Source: Gammaproteobacteria bacterium (GTDB taxonomy: Bacteria; Pseudomonadota; Gammaproteobacteria; Chromatiales; Chromatiaceae). Taken from it: a DNA stretch of 41,478 nucleotides. Numbering within the stretch: position 1 is the stretch's first letter; the number at the start of each line of letters is the position of its first letter. The notes below the pieces were generated by a model that saw only the letters and a list, made by a program, of their open reading frames with translations, searched no databases and was not told the DNA's origin. Location of the stretch: the NCBI GenBank assembly GCA_024275295.1, contig JAJRZI010000014.1, positions 1-41,478 of the forward strand, given 5' to 3'. The position numbers and the translations under genes were made by a program. Below are positions 16,899 to 29,379 of the stretch, one piece after another.

Positions 16899-17150
16899 CT
16901 ACTGTTCACCAACTTCCAATATAATGATATGTTCATCATCCTTGCTGGTTATTTCTATGATTTTATGGCCATTGATTCGGCTCCAGGCAGGGATATCATT
17001 GAGCGCACCAGGGTCTGTACAGATGGCTTTGATTCGTGCACCTGGAGACAGTTTTTTCGCTGCATTCTGAACCCGAATGACAGGCATTGGGCAGAGTAGG
17101 CGCCGGGCATCGACGACAACGACGTCATCTGGGTTGCTCATAGTTGCCAC
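16899..17150 (-). CDS. TusA-like sulfur-carrier protein
   Basis: The product has 83 residues with the family signature DARRLLCPMPVIRVQNA; the Cys of CPMP carries a persulfide. TusA proteins pass sulfur to tRNA thiolation, molybdenum-cofactor synthesis or sulfur-oxidation enzymes. The gene overlaps the 3' end of the PP-loop thiolase-like gene by 13 bases, so it is the likely sulfur donor for that enzyme. The start may be the second Met (MSNPDDV), which changes only three residues. Because sulfur oxidisers carry several TusA paralogs, I give no gene symbol. Confidence 0.88.
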   Translation of the reverse strand: MATMSNPDDVVVVDARRLLCPMPVIRVQNAAKKLSPGARIKAICTDPGALNDIPAWSRINGHKIIEITSKDDEHIIILEVGEQ

Positions 17151-18181
17151 TCCTTTTGTATCTCATGTGGCGGCATGGGGGTGACCGACAGGGTTCGGGT
17201 GGTACCGTCTTTTTCTCTAATCTCAAGTTCCACCTGCTCTGCACTGCGTCCCTGGCTATAGCGGGCCACTATTCGAGCAGCAAGCTCCAGATCCTCTGGT
17301 TCCACCCGGCCATCCAGCAGTGCCAATGGCCCGGCATGGCTGGTTGTCTTCAGACTGATATATTGATTTTTATAGCCCTGGAGAAATTTTCCCTCACCCT
17401 CTTCACGCGAAATAATCACCTTAAACTCAGGCTTTGGACGCAGGTGCCGTCCAACCTTGAGCAGCATGATGTCGTCCAGCTCATACTCTTTCTCACCCCG
17501 GCTCTTCCAAAGATCGGCTAATTTAACAGAGTAGGGGGCATCGGTCAGAAAACAGCAACCACCAGCCGGTTGCGCATACTCTTCAAAACCGTAGCGTTTG
17601 GCCAGGGCCATCTGCGGCTTGCGGGTACGACCACTAAAATCGAACAGCCCTTCCCGATCTATCCAACCCTCCTGTTCAGGGGTGGTTGCCGGGAGGTTTT
17701 TTCCGCACAGTGGCCGTAGTAACAGTCCCTCTGCACCCGACTCCCGCGCAATCACCGGCATGGTCTCTTTACGTTGCGATTTTGGTCGCTGCCCAATCAC
17801 CTCACCCGTGATTATAAAATCAAAGTCATTCTCCCTGATCCACTCAAGGGCCTTTTCAACCATGAAGATTTTACAGTCCAGACAAGGGTTTAGATTTGCA
17901 CCATAGCCATGCTTCGGGTTAAACAGCACCTCTTTATACTCCTCCACAACATCCACAAAATGGAGTTTTATACCCAGCTGCTCAGCCACCCAGAGGGCAT
18001 TATTCCGCTTGGGTCTGTTCTGATCCTTCTTGCGGATGGCGTGGGTGTGGCCCTCTACGCAGAATCCGGTAAAGAAGTTCAGACCCTCGACATAGATACC
18101 CTGTTCCTGAATGGCGCGGGCAGCCAACATGGAATCGAGACCACCTGATATTAGGGCAGCGGCTTTATATTGTTTTGTCAT
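17138..18181 (-). CDS. PP-loop ATP pyrophosphatase, tRNA-thiolase-like (MnmA/ThiI-like)
   Basis: The product has 347 residues from the ATG at 18181; a longer frame starts at a TTG at 18214. The PP-loop (SGGLDSMLAARAI) binds ATP and activates a substrate by adenylation. Cys pairs at NPCLDCKIFM and PAGGCCFLTD are candidates for a sulfur relay or Fe-S site. The C-terminal part (VGRHLRPKPEFKVII...ARYSQGR) resembles the NFACT-R RNA-binding module, which fits a tRNA substrate. This family is often annotated as 2-thiouridylase, but it is not the standard MnmA. The overlapping TusA-like gene argues for sulfur transfer to tRNA. Confidence 0.8.
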   Translation of the reverse strand: MTKQYKAAALISGGLDSMLAARAIQEQGIYVEGLNFFTGFCVEGHTHAIRKKDQNRPKRNNALWVAEQLGIKLHFVDVVEEYKEVLFNPKHGYGANLNPCLDCKIFMVEKALEWIRENDFDFIITGEVIGQRPKSQRKETMPVIARESGAEGLLLRPLCGKNLPATTPEQEGWIDREGLFDFSGRTRKPQMALAKRYGFEEYAQPAGGCCFLTDAPYSVKLADLWKSRGEKEYELDDIMLLKVGRHLRPKPEFKVIISREEGEGKFLQGYKNQYISLKTTSHAGPLALLDGRVEPEDLELAARIVARYSQGRSAEQVELEIREKDGTTRTLSVTPMPPHEIQKEWQL

Positions 18182-18321
18182 GGTGCAGTAATCTGGTTTG
18201 TAAACAGGCTGCAATTATATACGAGCCAGCGGTAAAACTGATCACTCACAGCTACAAACAATACCCTTTATAACGGTATACTTGCGCGATCGGTTTATTT
18301 TAGTAGAGAAAAGGTCAAGAT

Positions 18322-19260
18322 TTGAACAATCAAACAAATGTCGCAAGCCCGGATCTGTCTACCTTCCAGGGTCTGATTTTTGCCCTGCAGCAATTTTGGG
18401 CCGACCAGGGCTGTGTTATTTTGCAGCCTTACGATATGGAGATGGGTGCAGGCACCTTTCACTCTGCAACCTTTCTGCGCGCCATTGGCCCAGAACCCTG
18501 GAATTGCGCCTATGTGCAGCCTTCTCGCCGCCCCACGGACGGCCGCTATGGTGAGAATCCCAATCGCTTGCAACACTATTACCAGTTTCAGGTCATTCTG
18601 AAACCCTCTCCACTGAATATTCAGGATCTTTACCTTAATTCGTTAAAGATGCTGGATATCAACCCGTTGGTACATGACATTCGCTTTGTGGAGGATAACT
18701 GGGAGTCACCCACCCTGGGCGCCTGGGGTCTGGGGTGGGAGATCTGGCTGAACGGTATGGAGGTGACACAGTTTACCTATTTCCAACAGGTAGGGGGGCT
18801 TGATTGCCGCCCCGTAACGGGTGAGATCACCTATGGACTGGAGCGCATCGCCATGTATCTGCAGTCGGTCGAGAGTGTCTACGATCTGGTTTGGACCCAT
18901 GGCCCCGAAGGCCCGGTCACCTACGGCGATGTCTTTCATCAAAATGAGGTTGAGCAGTCAACCTATAACTTTGAACACGCCAACGTGGAGGCACTCTTCT
19001 CCTGGTTTGACACCTGTGAATCCGAAAGTCAGAAATTGATTGAGCAGGGGCTGCCACTTCCTGCCTACGAGCAGGTACTCAAGGCATCACACACTTTCAA
19101 CCTTCTGGATGCCCGGCAGGCCATATCTGTTACTGAGCGGCAACGGTTTATTCTTCGTGTCCGGTCACTCTCCCGTGCTGTAGCCCAGGCCTACTATGAA
19201 CGCCGGGAGGCCCTTGGGTTTCCCATGTTGACTCAACAGAAGGAGGCGTCCAATGGTTAA
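18322..19260 (+). CDS. glyQ: Glycyl-tRNA synthetase alpha subunit
   Basis: The product has 312 residues (Escherichia coli 303). This is the catalytic class II subunit that charges tRNA-Gly as part of an alpha2beta2 enzyme. Visible signatures are [36 protein letters not shown] and the [10 protein letters not shown] motif 3. The start is a TTG with AAGG seven bases upstream; the first in-frame ATG would delete conserved sequence. glyS starts eight bases before its stop, so translation is coupled. Confidence 0.97.
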   Translation: MNNQTNVASPDLSTFQGLIFALQQFWADQGCVILQPYDMEMGAGTFHSATFLRAIGPEPWNCAYVQPSRRPTDGRYGENPNRLQHYYQFQVILKPSPLNIQDLYLNSLKMLDINPLVHDIRFVEDNWESPTLGAWGLGWEIWLNGMEVTQFTYFQQVGGLDCRPVTGEITYGLERIAMYLQSVESVYDLVWTHGPEGPVTYGDVFHQNEVEQSTYNFEHANVEALFSWFDTCESESQKLIEQGLPLPAYEQVLKASHTFNLLDARQAISVTERQRFILRVRSLSRAVAQAYYERREALGFPMLTQQKEASNG

Positions 19261-21334
19261 GCAGGATCTACTCATCGAGATCGGCACTGAAGAGCTACCA
19301 CCCAAGGCCCTTGACCGACTCTCCATCGCCTTTCAATCCAGCATCGAATCCCAGATCAGCCAGGCTGGCCTCACTTTTGCGTCCATTCAACGCTTTGCCA
19401 CACCCCGTCGATTGGCCCTGCTCATCACTCAGCTTGATACCGCTCAGGCTGATCGTGAGGTTGAGCGGAAAGGCCCCGCGGTAAAGGCTGCCTTTGACCC
19501 ATCCGGCAATGCCACCAAAGCGGCAGAGGGCTTTGCCCGCTCTTGTGGTGTGGCTGTTTCCGAGCTGGAACAGGTGGAGACCCCCAAAGGTGCCTGGTTG
19601 GTCTTCCGGCAAAACCAGCCTGGCCAGCAGACGCAGACACTTATCCCTGCGATGGTTGAGCAGGCGCTGGCCCGTCTTCCAATCCCAAAGCGCATGCGCT
19701 GGGGTGCTGGTGATGCCGAATTCGTACGGCCTGTTCACTGGATCGTGATGCTGTTTGGCGACCAAATCATCGACTGCAAAATCATGGGGCTAAAGGCCGG
19801 CCGTACCACCCGAGGCCACCGTTTTCACCATCCTGATCCCATTGAGCTGATGCTGCCTGCCAGCTATGCCGAAAGACTGCTTGATCCTGGTCATGTTATC
19901 GCGGACATCACCGCACGCCGGGAAAAGATCCAGGCTCAGGTCAAACAGATCGCTTCCGAAGCCGGTATGGTAGCTGCCATTGATGACTCCCTGCTGAATG
20001 AGGTCACCGCACTCAATGAGTGGCCTGTTGCCGTTATGGGTGCTTTCGACAGACGCTTTTTGAAAGTGCCTGCAGAGGCATTGATAAAGACCATGCAGGA
20101 GCATCAAAAATATTTCCCTGTGGTGGATAACCACGGCGCACTGCAGCCACACTTTATTACCATCAGCAACATCCAAAGCCAGGATCCCGCCCAGGTCAGT
20201 GCAGGTAATGAACGCGTTATTCGTCCACGATTCAGTGATGCCGCTTTGTTCTGGGAGCAGGATCTTAAGCAACCACTTGATGCCCTTGCACCAAGGCTTC
20301 AGGGAGTAGTTTTTCAGCAGCAGCTGGGTTCCCTGTATGACAAATCACAGCGCATTTCACAGTTGGCTCAACTGATTGCTAAACAGCTCGGTTTTGATCC
20401 TGCAGAGACTGCACGTGCAGCTGCGCTTGCCAAATGTGATCTGCTCTCCAATATGGTGGGAGAGTTCCCATCGCTTCAGGGTGTGATGGGGCGCTACTAC
20501 GCGCAACATGCAGGGGAGGGCGGCGATATCGCTGCCGCCATTGAGGAGCAGTATCTGCCACGTCATGCAGGTGACAATCTTCCACAGACAGACTGCGGAC
20601 GTGCCATTGCCATTGCAGATCGACTCGACACCCTGGTTGGTATCTTTGCCATTGGACAGAAACCAACCGGCGAGAAGGATCCTTTTGGCCTGCGCCGTGC
20701 TGCATTGGGTGTTCTGCGCATCCTCATTGAAACCCCACTGCAACTTGATCTTGAAAGCCTGCTTCAGGCTGCAGCAGAGGGGCTTGCTGACAAACTGGAC
20801 AGCAGCAATGCAGCCCATGAGGTCTTTGACTATATGATGGAACGGCTGAATGCCTATTATGCTGATCAGGATTTTTCAGCTGATCTGATAGACGCCGTGC
20901 TATCACGCCGCCCAACCAAACCTGCAGATTTTGATCTACGTGTCAGGGCAGTTTCTCACTTTAGCCAGTTGCCAGAGGCTGAGACCCTTGCAGCTGCCAA
21001 TAAGCGTATCCGCAATATCCTACGGAAAACCGATGGAACATACCCGGCACAGGCTGATATCAACCTGTTAGTAGAGCAGTCAGAAAAAACACTGGCTGAG
21101 CAGATCAGTGAACTTGAACCCAGGATTGACCCACTCTTGTCACAAGGTCTCTACTCTGAGGCCTTGCAACAACTCGCTTCACTGCGTGAGCCTGTGGACC
21201 GGTTTTTTGATGATGTCATGGTGATGTGTGACGACGACAGTTTACGTCAAAATCGTCTTGCCCTTCTCTCATCATTATCTGCTCTCTTTCTAAATGTTGC
21301 CGACCTTTCAAGGCTGCAGGTAAGTTCAAACTAG
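19253..21334 (+). CDS. glyS: Glycyl-tRNA synthetase beta subunit
   Basis: The product has 693 residues, close to the Escherichia coli length of 689. It starts with the characteristic [16 protein letters not shown]. It holds the HD-like middle domain ([17 protein letters not shown], then [30 protein letters not shown]) and a C-terminal anticodon-binding domain with [19 protein letters not shown]. It works with GlyQ in the cytoplasm. Confidence 0.97.
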   Translation: MVKQDLLIEIGTEELPPKALDRLSIAFQSSIESQISQAGLTFASIQRFATPRRLALLITQLDTAQADREVERKGPAVKAAFDPSGNATKAAEGFARSCGVAVSELEQVETPKGAWLVFRQNQPGQQTQTLIPAMVEQALARLPIPKRMRWGAGDAEFVRPVHWIVMLFGDQIIDCKIMGLKAGRTTRGHRFHHPDPIELMLPASYAERLLDPGHVIADITARREKIQAQVKQIASEAGMVAAIDDSLLNEVTALNEWPVAVMGAFDRRFLKVPAEALIKTMQEHQKYFPVVDNHGALQPHFITISNIQSQDPAQVSAGNERVIRPRFSDAALFWEQDLKQPLDALAPRLQGVVFQQQLGSLYDKSQRISQLAQLIAKQLGFDPAETARAAALAKCDLLSNMVGEFPSLQGVMGRYYAQHAGEGGDIAAAIEEQYLPRHAGDNLPQTDCGRAIAIADRLDTLVGIFAIGQKPTGEKDPFGLRRAALGVLRILIETPLQLDLESLLQAAAEGLADKLDSSNAAHEVFDYMMERLNAYYADQDFSADLIDAVLSRRPTKPADFDLRVRAVSHFSQLPEAETLAAANKRIRNILRKTDGTYPAQADINLLVEQSEKTLAEQISELEPRIDPLLSQGLYSEALQQLASLREPVDRFFDDVMVMCDDDSLRQNRLALLSSLSALFLNVADLSRLQVSSN

Positions 21335-21360
21335 AGTGTAAGCACTTACTAACTATCATT

Positions 21361-21903
21361 ATGAAACTTGTTATTCTTGATCGAGATGGTGTTATTAACA
21401 AGGACTCAGATGCCTATATCAAGCATCCGGATGAATGGATTCCGATTGCAGGGAGTCTGGATGCCATTGCCAGATTAAACCATGCCGGTTACCGCGTGGT
21501 AGTTGCAACCAACCAGTCTGGTCTTGGGCGTGGCCTGTTCAATATTGACCAACTCAATGCCATACACCAAAAAATGTTTGATCTCCTCTCTCAGCAGGGC
21601 GGACATATCGACTCAATCTTTTTTTGCCCACACAGGCCTGATGAAAACTGCAGTTGCCGCAAGCCGGAACCAGGCTTACTCCTGGAGATAGCCAGCCGTT
21701 TGGATATTGATCTGTCAGAGGCTGTTTTCATTGGCGACAGTCTAAAGGATATCCAGGCAGCCCGTAGTGCAGGTGCAAAATATGCTCTGGTTCTTACGGG
21801 TAATGGTAAAGCCACCTCTTCTCAGCTGAAAGATTCCGACAACATCCCTGTTTATACCGATCTTGCTGCTGCAGCAGATGCACTTATAGCTAACACAGAA
21901 TGA
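21361..21903 (+). CDS. gmhB: D-glycero-D-manno-heptose 1,7-bisphosphate 7-phosphatase
   Basis: This 180-residue HAD-family phosphatase of ADP-heptose synthesis for the lipopolysaccharide core has the catalytic LDRDGVIN motif, motif II (VVVATNQSG), the zinc loop with CPHRPDENCSCRKPEPG and the acidic motif GDSLKDIQAA. Its place between glyS and an acyltransferase is the usual one in gammaproteobacteria near the origin. Its stop overlaps the next start (ATGA). Confidence 0.93.
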   Translation: MKLVILDRDGVINKDSDAYIKHPDEWIPIAGSLDAIARLNHAGYRVVVATNQSGLGRGLFNIDQLNAIHQKMFDLLSQQGGHIDSIFFCPHRPDENCSCRKPEPGLLLEIASRLDIDLSEAVFIGDSLKDIQAARSAGAKYALVLTGNGKATSSQLKDSDNIPVYTDLAAAADALIANTE

Positions 21904-22616
21904 TACTACTCCGTTCCTCTCTCTATTTTATCTGCCTGGTTATTATCACCGTCATCATTGCGACGGCAATCATCTCCATCGGACTGTTGCTTCCCTACAG
22001 ACAACGCGCATCACTGGCCAATGCCTGGGGTATGGCCAATCTGTGGCTGCTCTCAACGATCTGTGGATTAAATTATGAAATCAAGGGGTTAGAGAACATC
22101 CCGGAGACAGGCTGCATCATTCTTTCCAAACACCAATCTGCCTGGGAAACAATGGCACTGCGAGGATTGCTCCCGCCAACCCAGGCGTGGGTCTTAAAAA
22201 GAGAGCTGCTTTGGGTGCCCTTTTTTGGTTGGGCGCTAATGGCTCTCCAGGCTATAGGTATCGACAGAAAGTCAGGCCGGGCAGCAATGAATCAGGTGGT
22301 CAAGGAGGGACAAAAACGCCTGGAACAAGGCCACAATGTCATCATCTTTCCAGAGGGTACACGGGTAGCACCAGGTGAGCGTGGACGCTACGGAGCAGGG
22401 GGTGCCATCCTGGCACATCATACTCAATTCCCTGTCGTTCCAATTGCCCTTAATTCAGGTGTTTTCTGGCGCAGAAGGGATTTAAGGAAATACCCCGGTA
22501 CAATACAGGTTGTTGTCGGCCCCCCTATTCAAATAGAAGGGCTAAAAAGTTCTGAAATCAATAAAAGGGTGGAGACGTGGATCGAGTCTACGATGGAGAC
22601 ACTACCAAAATATTAA
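21900..22616 (+). CDS. 1-acyl-sn-glycerol-3-phosphate acyltransferase (PlsC family)
   Basis: The product has 238 residues with one N-terminal membrane helix (LVIITVIIATAIISIGLLL). The catalytic motif appears as KHQSAWET, the H-X4-E version found in this subfamily in place of H-X4-D, and the substrate motif as FPEGTR. It would acylate lysophosphatidic acid at the inner membrane in phospholipid synthesis. It is translationally coupled to gmhB and converges on gyrB with only 24 bases between them and no clear terminator. Confidence 0.9.
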   Translation: MILLRSSLYFICLVIITVIIATAIISIGLLLPYRQRASLANAWGMANLWLLSTICGLNYEIKGLENIPETGCIILSKHQSAWETMALRGLLPPTQAWVLKRELLWVPFFGWALMALQAIGIDRKSGRAAMNQVVKEGQKRLEQGHNVIIFPEGTRVAPGERGRYGAGGAILAHHTQFPVVPIALNSGVFWRRRDLRKYPGTIQVVVGPPIQIEGLKSSEINKRVETWIESTMETLPKY

Positions 22617-22640
22617 ACCTATATTAATCAATAAGATAGA

Positions 22641-25067
<2,427 letters not shown>

Positions 25068-25076
25068 TTATACACA
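25068..25076 (+). promoter_or_regulatory. DnaA-box-like nonamer ahead of gyrB
   Basis: TTATACACA matches TTATNCACA in the 76-base gap between recF and gyrB. A single box may be chance or may modulate gyrB. Confidence 0.4.
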
Positions 25077-25116
25077 CTTAGTGACCATACCGCTTAGGAA
25101 GGTGCCATATATAAAC

Positions 25117-26187
25117 TCAATTCCCCTGAAACACCTCTCCATGTTTCACGTGAAACATTCCAGCACAATCTATTGTATTAAAATAATCTTTACTGATCCC
25201 CGTGATAAAAACCTGAAGACCAAGACGAATTAACTCATCTAGATAAAGAGATCTCTTTTCTTTATCTAATTCTGCAGGTAGATCATCAATTAGTATTAAT
25301 GGTTTTATCCTACTCTCATTTGCAGCAATCTTTGCCTGTGCCAGATAGAGCGCAGCAATAATCAGTTTCTGTTCACCTCTTGATACAACCTTCTCCACGG
25401 GCAGACCAGAAATTTCAATCTTTATATCAGCCCTGTGTGGGCCTGTGCCGGTAAACCCTCTATTGAGATCATCTTTTTTCCTTCGTTTTATACTCTCTGC
25501 ATAAGTTTCATTTTCAGACCAGCCACGTCGATAATTGATTGTGACATCACCCAGACCTGTTAATTTTTTTGTTTTATCTCTAAAAATAGGAGTGAGCTTT
25601 TCTAAATAGAGCCTTCTTGTAGACTCAATTTGTATGCCGTTTTCAATTAATATTGAATCCCAAGCAAAAGCTGTTTGTGGCGATCTTCTTAATGCGGCAT
25701 TTCTCTGTTTTAATGCTTTAGTATAATTATTGGCAAGTTCAATAATATGATGTTCCACGTGGAACACACCCCAATCAATAAACCGCCTCCTGTATGCAGA
25801 TCCTCTTTCCAGAATTTCATGTGATTTTGGAGTCAATATTTGCAGTGGAAGAGTCTGTGCAAGTATAGACAGACGATTTACAGCGTTACCATTTATCTTT
25901 ATTTGGGTGGTGCCTTTTAGTTGCTTACTGACGCCTATAGTGTCTCTTTTCCCGTCTTGTCCGTGCAATCTTCCATAAACAACTGTTTCACTTTTGCCAG
26001 ATGTAATTAAAGGGCCAATCTCTGTGCCTCTAAAAGATCGACCTCTTCCCAATAGATAGATAGCTTCCAATATAGAGGTTTTGCCAGCCCCATTGCCGCC
26101 CCAGAGTACATTTATAGATGCACTCGGTTTAATTTCAATATCTTGGAGATTCCTAAGATGGCGAATGCGAAGCAGGCTCAGGGGCAT
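25117..26187 (-). CDS. recF: DNA replication and repair protein RecF
   Basis: The product has 356 residues. This SMC-like ATPase helps load RecA at gapped DNA with RecO and RecR. Walker A is GGNGAGKTS near the N terminus, the ABC signature region is seen as SRGEQKLIIAALYLAQ and Walker B as PLILIDDLPAELD. Two parS palindromes sit inside the coding sequence and are read as FHVKH (near the C terminus) and FHVEH, so part of the protein sequence is shaped by ParB sites. The start follows AGGGA. Confidence 0.97.
   Translation of the reverse strand: MPLSLLRIRHLRNLQDIEIKPSASINVLWGGNGAGKTSILEAIYLLGRGRSFRGTEIGPLITSGKSETVVYGRLHGQDGKRDTIGVSKQLKGTTQIKINGNAVNRLSILAQTLPLQILTPKSHEILERGSAYRRRFIDWGVFHVEHHIIELANNYTKALKQRNAALRRSPQTAFAWDSILIENGIQIESTRRLYLEKLTPIFRDKTKKLTGLGDVTINYRRGWSENETYAESIKRRKKDDLNRGFTGTGPHRADIKIEISGLPVEKVVSRGEQKLIIAALYLAQAKIAANESRIKPLILIDDLPAELDKEKRSLYLDELIRLGLQVFITGISKDYFNTIDCAGMFHVKHGEVFQGN
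25142..25157. promoter_or_regulatory. parS centromere site 1
   Basis: TGTTTCACGTGAAACA is a perfect 16-bp match to the bacterial chromosomal parS consensus, lying in the 3' end of recF. ParB (40455-41348) should load here. Confidence 0.96.
25751..25766. promoter_or_regulatory. parS centromere site 2
   Basis: TGTTCCACGTGGAACA is a perfect 16-bp palindrome that keeps the parS core CACGTG and the outer TGTT/AACA with a symmetric C/G change. It lies within recF, 609 bp from site 1. Confidence 0.9.
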
Positions 26188-26229
26188 GGTTCCCTGCTAC
26201 TCTTTATCTAAACCTGTTGATGTCTATAA

Positions 26230-27324
26230 TTAAAGACGCATAGGCATGACAACATATCGGCTTTCATTATTGCCCGCAGCATATATAAGACAACTACTAT
26301 TTACATCACCTAATTCAATATGCACCTTCTCTGAAGAGATAGCTGATAAGACATCAATGAGATACCCTACGTTGAAGCCAATTGTGAGGTCGTCACCACT
26401 GTATTCAACCGCAACCTCCTCTTCAGCTTCTTCCTGCTCGGGATTATGTGCTAAGAGTTCCAATCTGTTTACTGAAACCTTAAATCTGATTCCACGATAT
26501 TTTTCATTAGAGAGAATAGATGCGCGTTGTAATGCATGCCGCATCTCTTCTCGATTTGCTTCAATCTTATTATCTGTACTGCGTGGTAACACACCACGAT
26601 AATCAGGGTACTTGCCGTCAATAAGTTTTGTTGTAAAACTTATATTTCCAACAATAATTTTTGCATGATTACTACTGATCTCTATCTGCACACTCTCTTC
26701 TGAATCAGTCAAAATTCTGCCTAATTCCAATACGGCCTTTCTTGGCAGAATAATCTCTATATCCAATGTGTTATCGTAGTCTGCTTCACTCAAGGCTAAA
26801 CGATGACCATCTGTTGCAACAGTACGTATTTTTCCCTCTTTTACCTCTAGTAACATACCATTCAAATAGTATCGAACATCCTGTTGAGCCATCGCAAATT
26901 GGGTTTTTTCAATAAGTCTTTTTAGTACATTTCCTGGAATTGAAAATTGCTCACTACCGATATTGGCTTCAATAGCAGGAAAATCCTGTGCGGGTAGGGT
27001 GCTTAATGTAAATCGGCTTCGTCCTGATTTTAATGTTGCACGTTCCTTATTCAGATCAATCTGCAGATCTGAATCAGCAGGCAATGCTTTGCAGATATCA
27101 ATCAACTTCCGTGCAGGTAGAGTAAATTCCTGTTCAACATCACTCTCAATCTTTGTTTTTGCCTTAAGTTCTACTTCTAGATCAGTAGCTGTGATGGTTA
27201 GCTCACTATTCTCTATTTTGATAAGTACATTAGAGAGAATGGGAAGTGTTTGTCTTCTTTCTACTACCCCACCAACTTGTGTGAGTGGTTTTAATAAGAC
27301 ATCTCTACTGAGTTTTATTTTCAT
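26230..27324 (-). CDS. dnaN: DNA polymerase III beta sliding clamp
   Basis: The product has 364 residues (Escherichia coli 366) and forms a ring that tethers polymerase III to DNA. It starts MKIKLSRDVLLKPL and ends with the conserved YVVMPMRL. Typical internal stretches are TLPILSNVLI, ATDGHRLA and FTTKLIDGKYPDY. It lies between dnaA and recF, with 42 bases to recF, in the usual replication-gene order. Confidence 0.98.
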   Translation of the reverse strand: MKIKLSRDVLLKPLTQVGGVVERRQTLPILSNVLIKIENSELTITATDLEVELKAKTKIESDVEQEFTLPARKLIDICKALPADSDLQIDLNKERATLKSGRSRFTLSTLPAQDFPAIEANIGSEQFSIPGNVLKRLIEKTQFAMAQQDVRYYLNGMLLEVKEGKIRTVATDGHRLALSEADYDNTLDIEIILPRKAVLELGRILTDSEESVQIEISSNHAKIIVGNISFTTKLIDGKYPDYRGVLPRSTDNKIEANREEMRHALQRASILSNEKYRGIRFKVSVNRLELLAHNPEQEEAEEEVAVEYSGDDLTIGFNVGYLIDVLSAISSEKVHIELGDVNSSCLIYAAGNNESRYVVMPMRL

Positions 27325-27549
27325 GATATTGCTCTCTAATAAATAATAATATTATTTTTAAATAACATTATTATTATTATTAAGGGATCTATAAATTGTG
27401 AATATCTTTATTTATATCTTTATTTTCAATAAGTTAGATTGAAAATAGGTTGTGTTTAACTCATGAATAATATACCATTTTAGCTGTATAAAGATTGTGG
27501 ATAACATTTGTAACTTTTTTACCATTAATTTACCCCCAACTTATTCACA
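27325..27549. other. AT-rich dnaA-dnaN spacer with DnaA boxes (candidate origin part)
   Basis: This 225-bp gap is strikingly AT-rich, including repeated ATT/AAT triplets at 27330-27382. It contains an exact DnaA box on the minus strand (TGTGGATAA, 27496-27504), TTATTCACA at 27541-27549 (fits TTATNCACA) and a near match TGTGAATAT at 27397-27405. That is the layout of boxes beside an unwinding element. It must also hold signals for dnaN. Whether oriC is here or in the dnaA-rpmH gap cannot be settled by eye. Confidence 0.5.
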
Positions 27550-28914
27550 TTAGTTTGTGAGGGTGCTTAACAGGTTTCCATAATCTTCAGCAATACGCGT
27601 GTCACTCTCCTTAAGCTCTGCGATTTTACGGGTTGCGTATAAAACCGTTGTATGATCTCTGCCACCAAAGGCATTACCAATCTCAGGAAGACTGTGGTTG
27701 GTCAACTCTTTTGCAAGTGACATAGCTATTTGCCGTGGCCTTGCAATGGTGCGATTACGTTTACTGGATAGAAGATCACTGACACGTATCTTGAAGTATT
27801 CAGCTACTGTTTTTTGAATGTTTTCAATAGTAACCTGCTTATCATGTGCAGCTAACAGATCCTTCAATGCCTCTTTGGCAAAATCAAGGGATATTGGTTT
27901 GCCAGTAAAGCGTGCACTAGCAATGATTCTACGTAGCGCACCTTCAAGCTCGCGGATATTTGATCGCACCCTTTTTCCAATAAAGAAAGCGACTTCGTTT
28001 GGTAAATCAACATTAAACAGCTGTTGTGCCTTACGCTTAAGAATGGCGACACGTGTTTCAAGATCGGGGGGTTCAATAGCAACAGTCAAACCCCAGCCAA
28101 ACCTTGATTTTAATCTCTCTTCCAGACCAGTAACCTCCTTTGGAAATCGATCACTGGTCAGAATAATCTGTTGCTTTGATTCAAACAGGGCGTTGAAGGT
28201 ATGGAAAAATTCCTCTTGTGAACGTTCTTTGCCGGCAAAGAACTGAACATCATCAATAAGGAGTGCATTGACTGTTCGATAGCGCTTTTTGAAGTTATCT
28301 ATCGTATTGTTTTGTAATGCTTTTACCATTTCAGCAACAAATGCTTCAGAGTGCAGATAAATGACGCGGGATGAAGGATTGTTGCTTAGGATAATATTGC
28401 CCACAGCATGCAGTAGATGGGTTTTTCCCAGACCAACACCACCATAGATAAACAGGGGATTGTAGGCAGTACCTGGATTGTCGCCAATCTGGATGGCTGC
28501 GGCTCTTGCTAACTGATTTGATTTACCTTCAACAAAGGTGTCGACAGTAAAACTAGGGTTGATATTGCTTTCTAAAGCAACCTCATATTTTTGTTGAATG
28601 TTTTTGGTCTGTTGGGGTACACTGTTTTTTTGAACATGCTGAAGACCATTGATTGCAGCAGCTTCTCTCTTGCGTGGTTTGCTGCCAATATCAAGCACTA
28701 TAGGCAGGGCATTATCTTCTTCAAGAGTGGCGATATAGGTGTTAATGAGTTCAAGGTAGTGCTTGTTGACCCAATCCAGCACAAATTTGTTGGGCGCCAA
28801 AAGACGAATACATGTCGGTTCCTGGATGGCATGCAGTGGCCTGATCCAGGTATTAAACTGCTGGGAAGGAAGCTCTGTTTCAAGGTGGCTGATGCACCTT
28901 TGCCAAGAATTCAA
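27550..28914 (-). CDS. dnaA: Chromosomal replication initiator DnaA
   Basis: The product has 454 residues. Domain I begins [20 protein letters not shown]. The AAA+ domain has Walker A ([16 protein letters not shown]) and Walker B ([10 protein letters not shown]). Domain IV has the box-binding signature [14 protein letters not shown] and [15 protein letters not shown]. The start is TTG at 28914. GGAG lies ten bases upstream (28925-28928 on the opposite strand), an in-frame TGA lies further up and there is no ATG between, so TTG is well supported. It binds ATP and the DnaA boxes to open oriC. Confidence 0.98.
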   Translation of the reverse strand: MNSWQRCISHLETELPSQQFNTWIRPLHAIQEPTCIRLLAPNKFVLDWVNKHYLELINTYIATLEEDNALPIVLDIGSKPRKREAAAINGLQHVQKNSVPQQTKNIQQKYEVALESNINPSFTVDTFVEGKSNQLARAAAIQIGDNPGTAYNPLFIYGGVGLGKTHLLHAVGNIILSNNPSSRVIYLHSEAFVAEMVKALQNNTIDNFKKRYRTVNALLIDDVQFFAGKERSQEEFFHTFNALFESKQQIILTSDRFPKEVTGLEERLKSRFGWGLTVAIEPPDLETRVAILKRKAQQLFNVDLPNEVAFFIGKRVRSNIRELEGALRRIIASARFTGKPISLDFAKEALKDLLAAHDKQVTIENIQKTVAEYFKIRVSDLLSSKRNRTIARPRQIAMSLAKELTNHSLPEIGNAFGGRDHTTVLYATRKIAELKESDTRIAEDYGNLLSTLTN

Positions 28915-29231
28915 TGAAGATGCTCTCCAATAGGGATGTCATAAAGCATCGATCAAGCAATGGGCTGTATAAGCGTTGTATACTGATTGGATGCTGTTGT
29001 GATTTTACTGTTACGGGCTGATCTCAGCTAAGTCTACTCCGGCTGATCAGACTTATCCACAGGTCAGTGGCTTTATAGGCAGCTAATTTCAAAAAAGAAA
29101 ATCCGGTAAATAAATGGCTATAAAATGGTCATTTATGTTGACATCATGCCTATTACATAAGTATTCTATGCCACCTTTTTTAAATGGCTTTTCCGTTTTG
29201 GTGCGGTTGGGCTGAATACCGGAAGACAGCA
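28915..29231. promoter_or_regulatory. dnaA-rpmH divergent control region, candidate oriC
   Basis: This 317-bp gap separates leftward dnaA from rightward rpmH, the usual origin position in Pseudomonas-like gammaproteobacteria. I see one perfect DnaA box, TTATCCACA at 29053-29061, three GATC sites and an A/T-rich half toward rpmH. A sigma-70-like promoter for rpmH has -35 TTGACA at 29138-29143 and -10 TATTCT at 29162-29167 with an 18-base spacer. The single box may serve dnaA autoregulation instead of origin firing. Confidence 0.6.
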
Positions 29232-29366
29232 ATGAAAAGAACTTTTCAACCCAGTACCCTGAAACGTGCTCGTACCCATGGTTTTCGTGCGCGTATGGCC
29301 ACCAAAGGTGGTCGTAAAGTTATTAAGGCGCGGCGTGCCAAAGGGCGTGCTCGCTTAACCCCGTAG
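29232..29366 (+). CDS. rpmH: 50S ribosomal protein L34
   Basis: This 44-residue, strongly basic protein starts [19 protein letters not shown] and ends [10 protein letters not shown], the full family length. The ATG follows GGAAG; a longer frame from 29184 adds 16 unrelated residues and is not used. It is first in the rpmH-rnpA-yidC-mnmE unit. Confidence 0.97.
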   Translation: MKRTFQPSTLKRARTHGFRARMATKGGRKVIKARRAKGRARLTP

Positions 29367-29379
29367 ACTGAATACTCAT

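Noticed and set aside
22617-22640. Terminator between plsC and gyrB
   Set aside because: Only a weak TTAATC/GATTAA pairing is present, with no GC stem, so it is not reported as a terminator.
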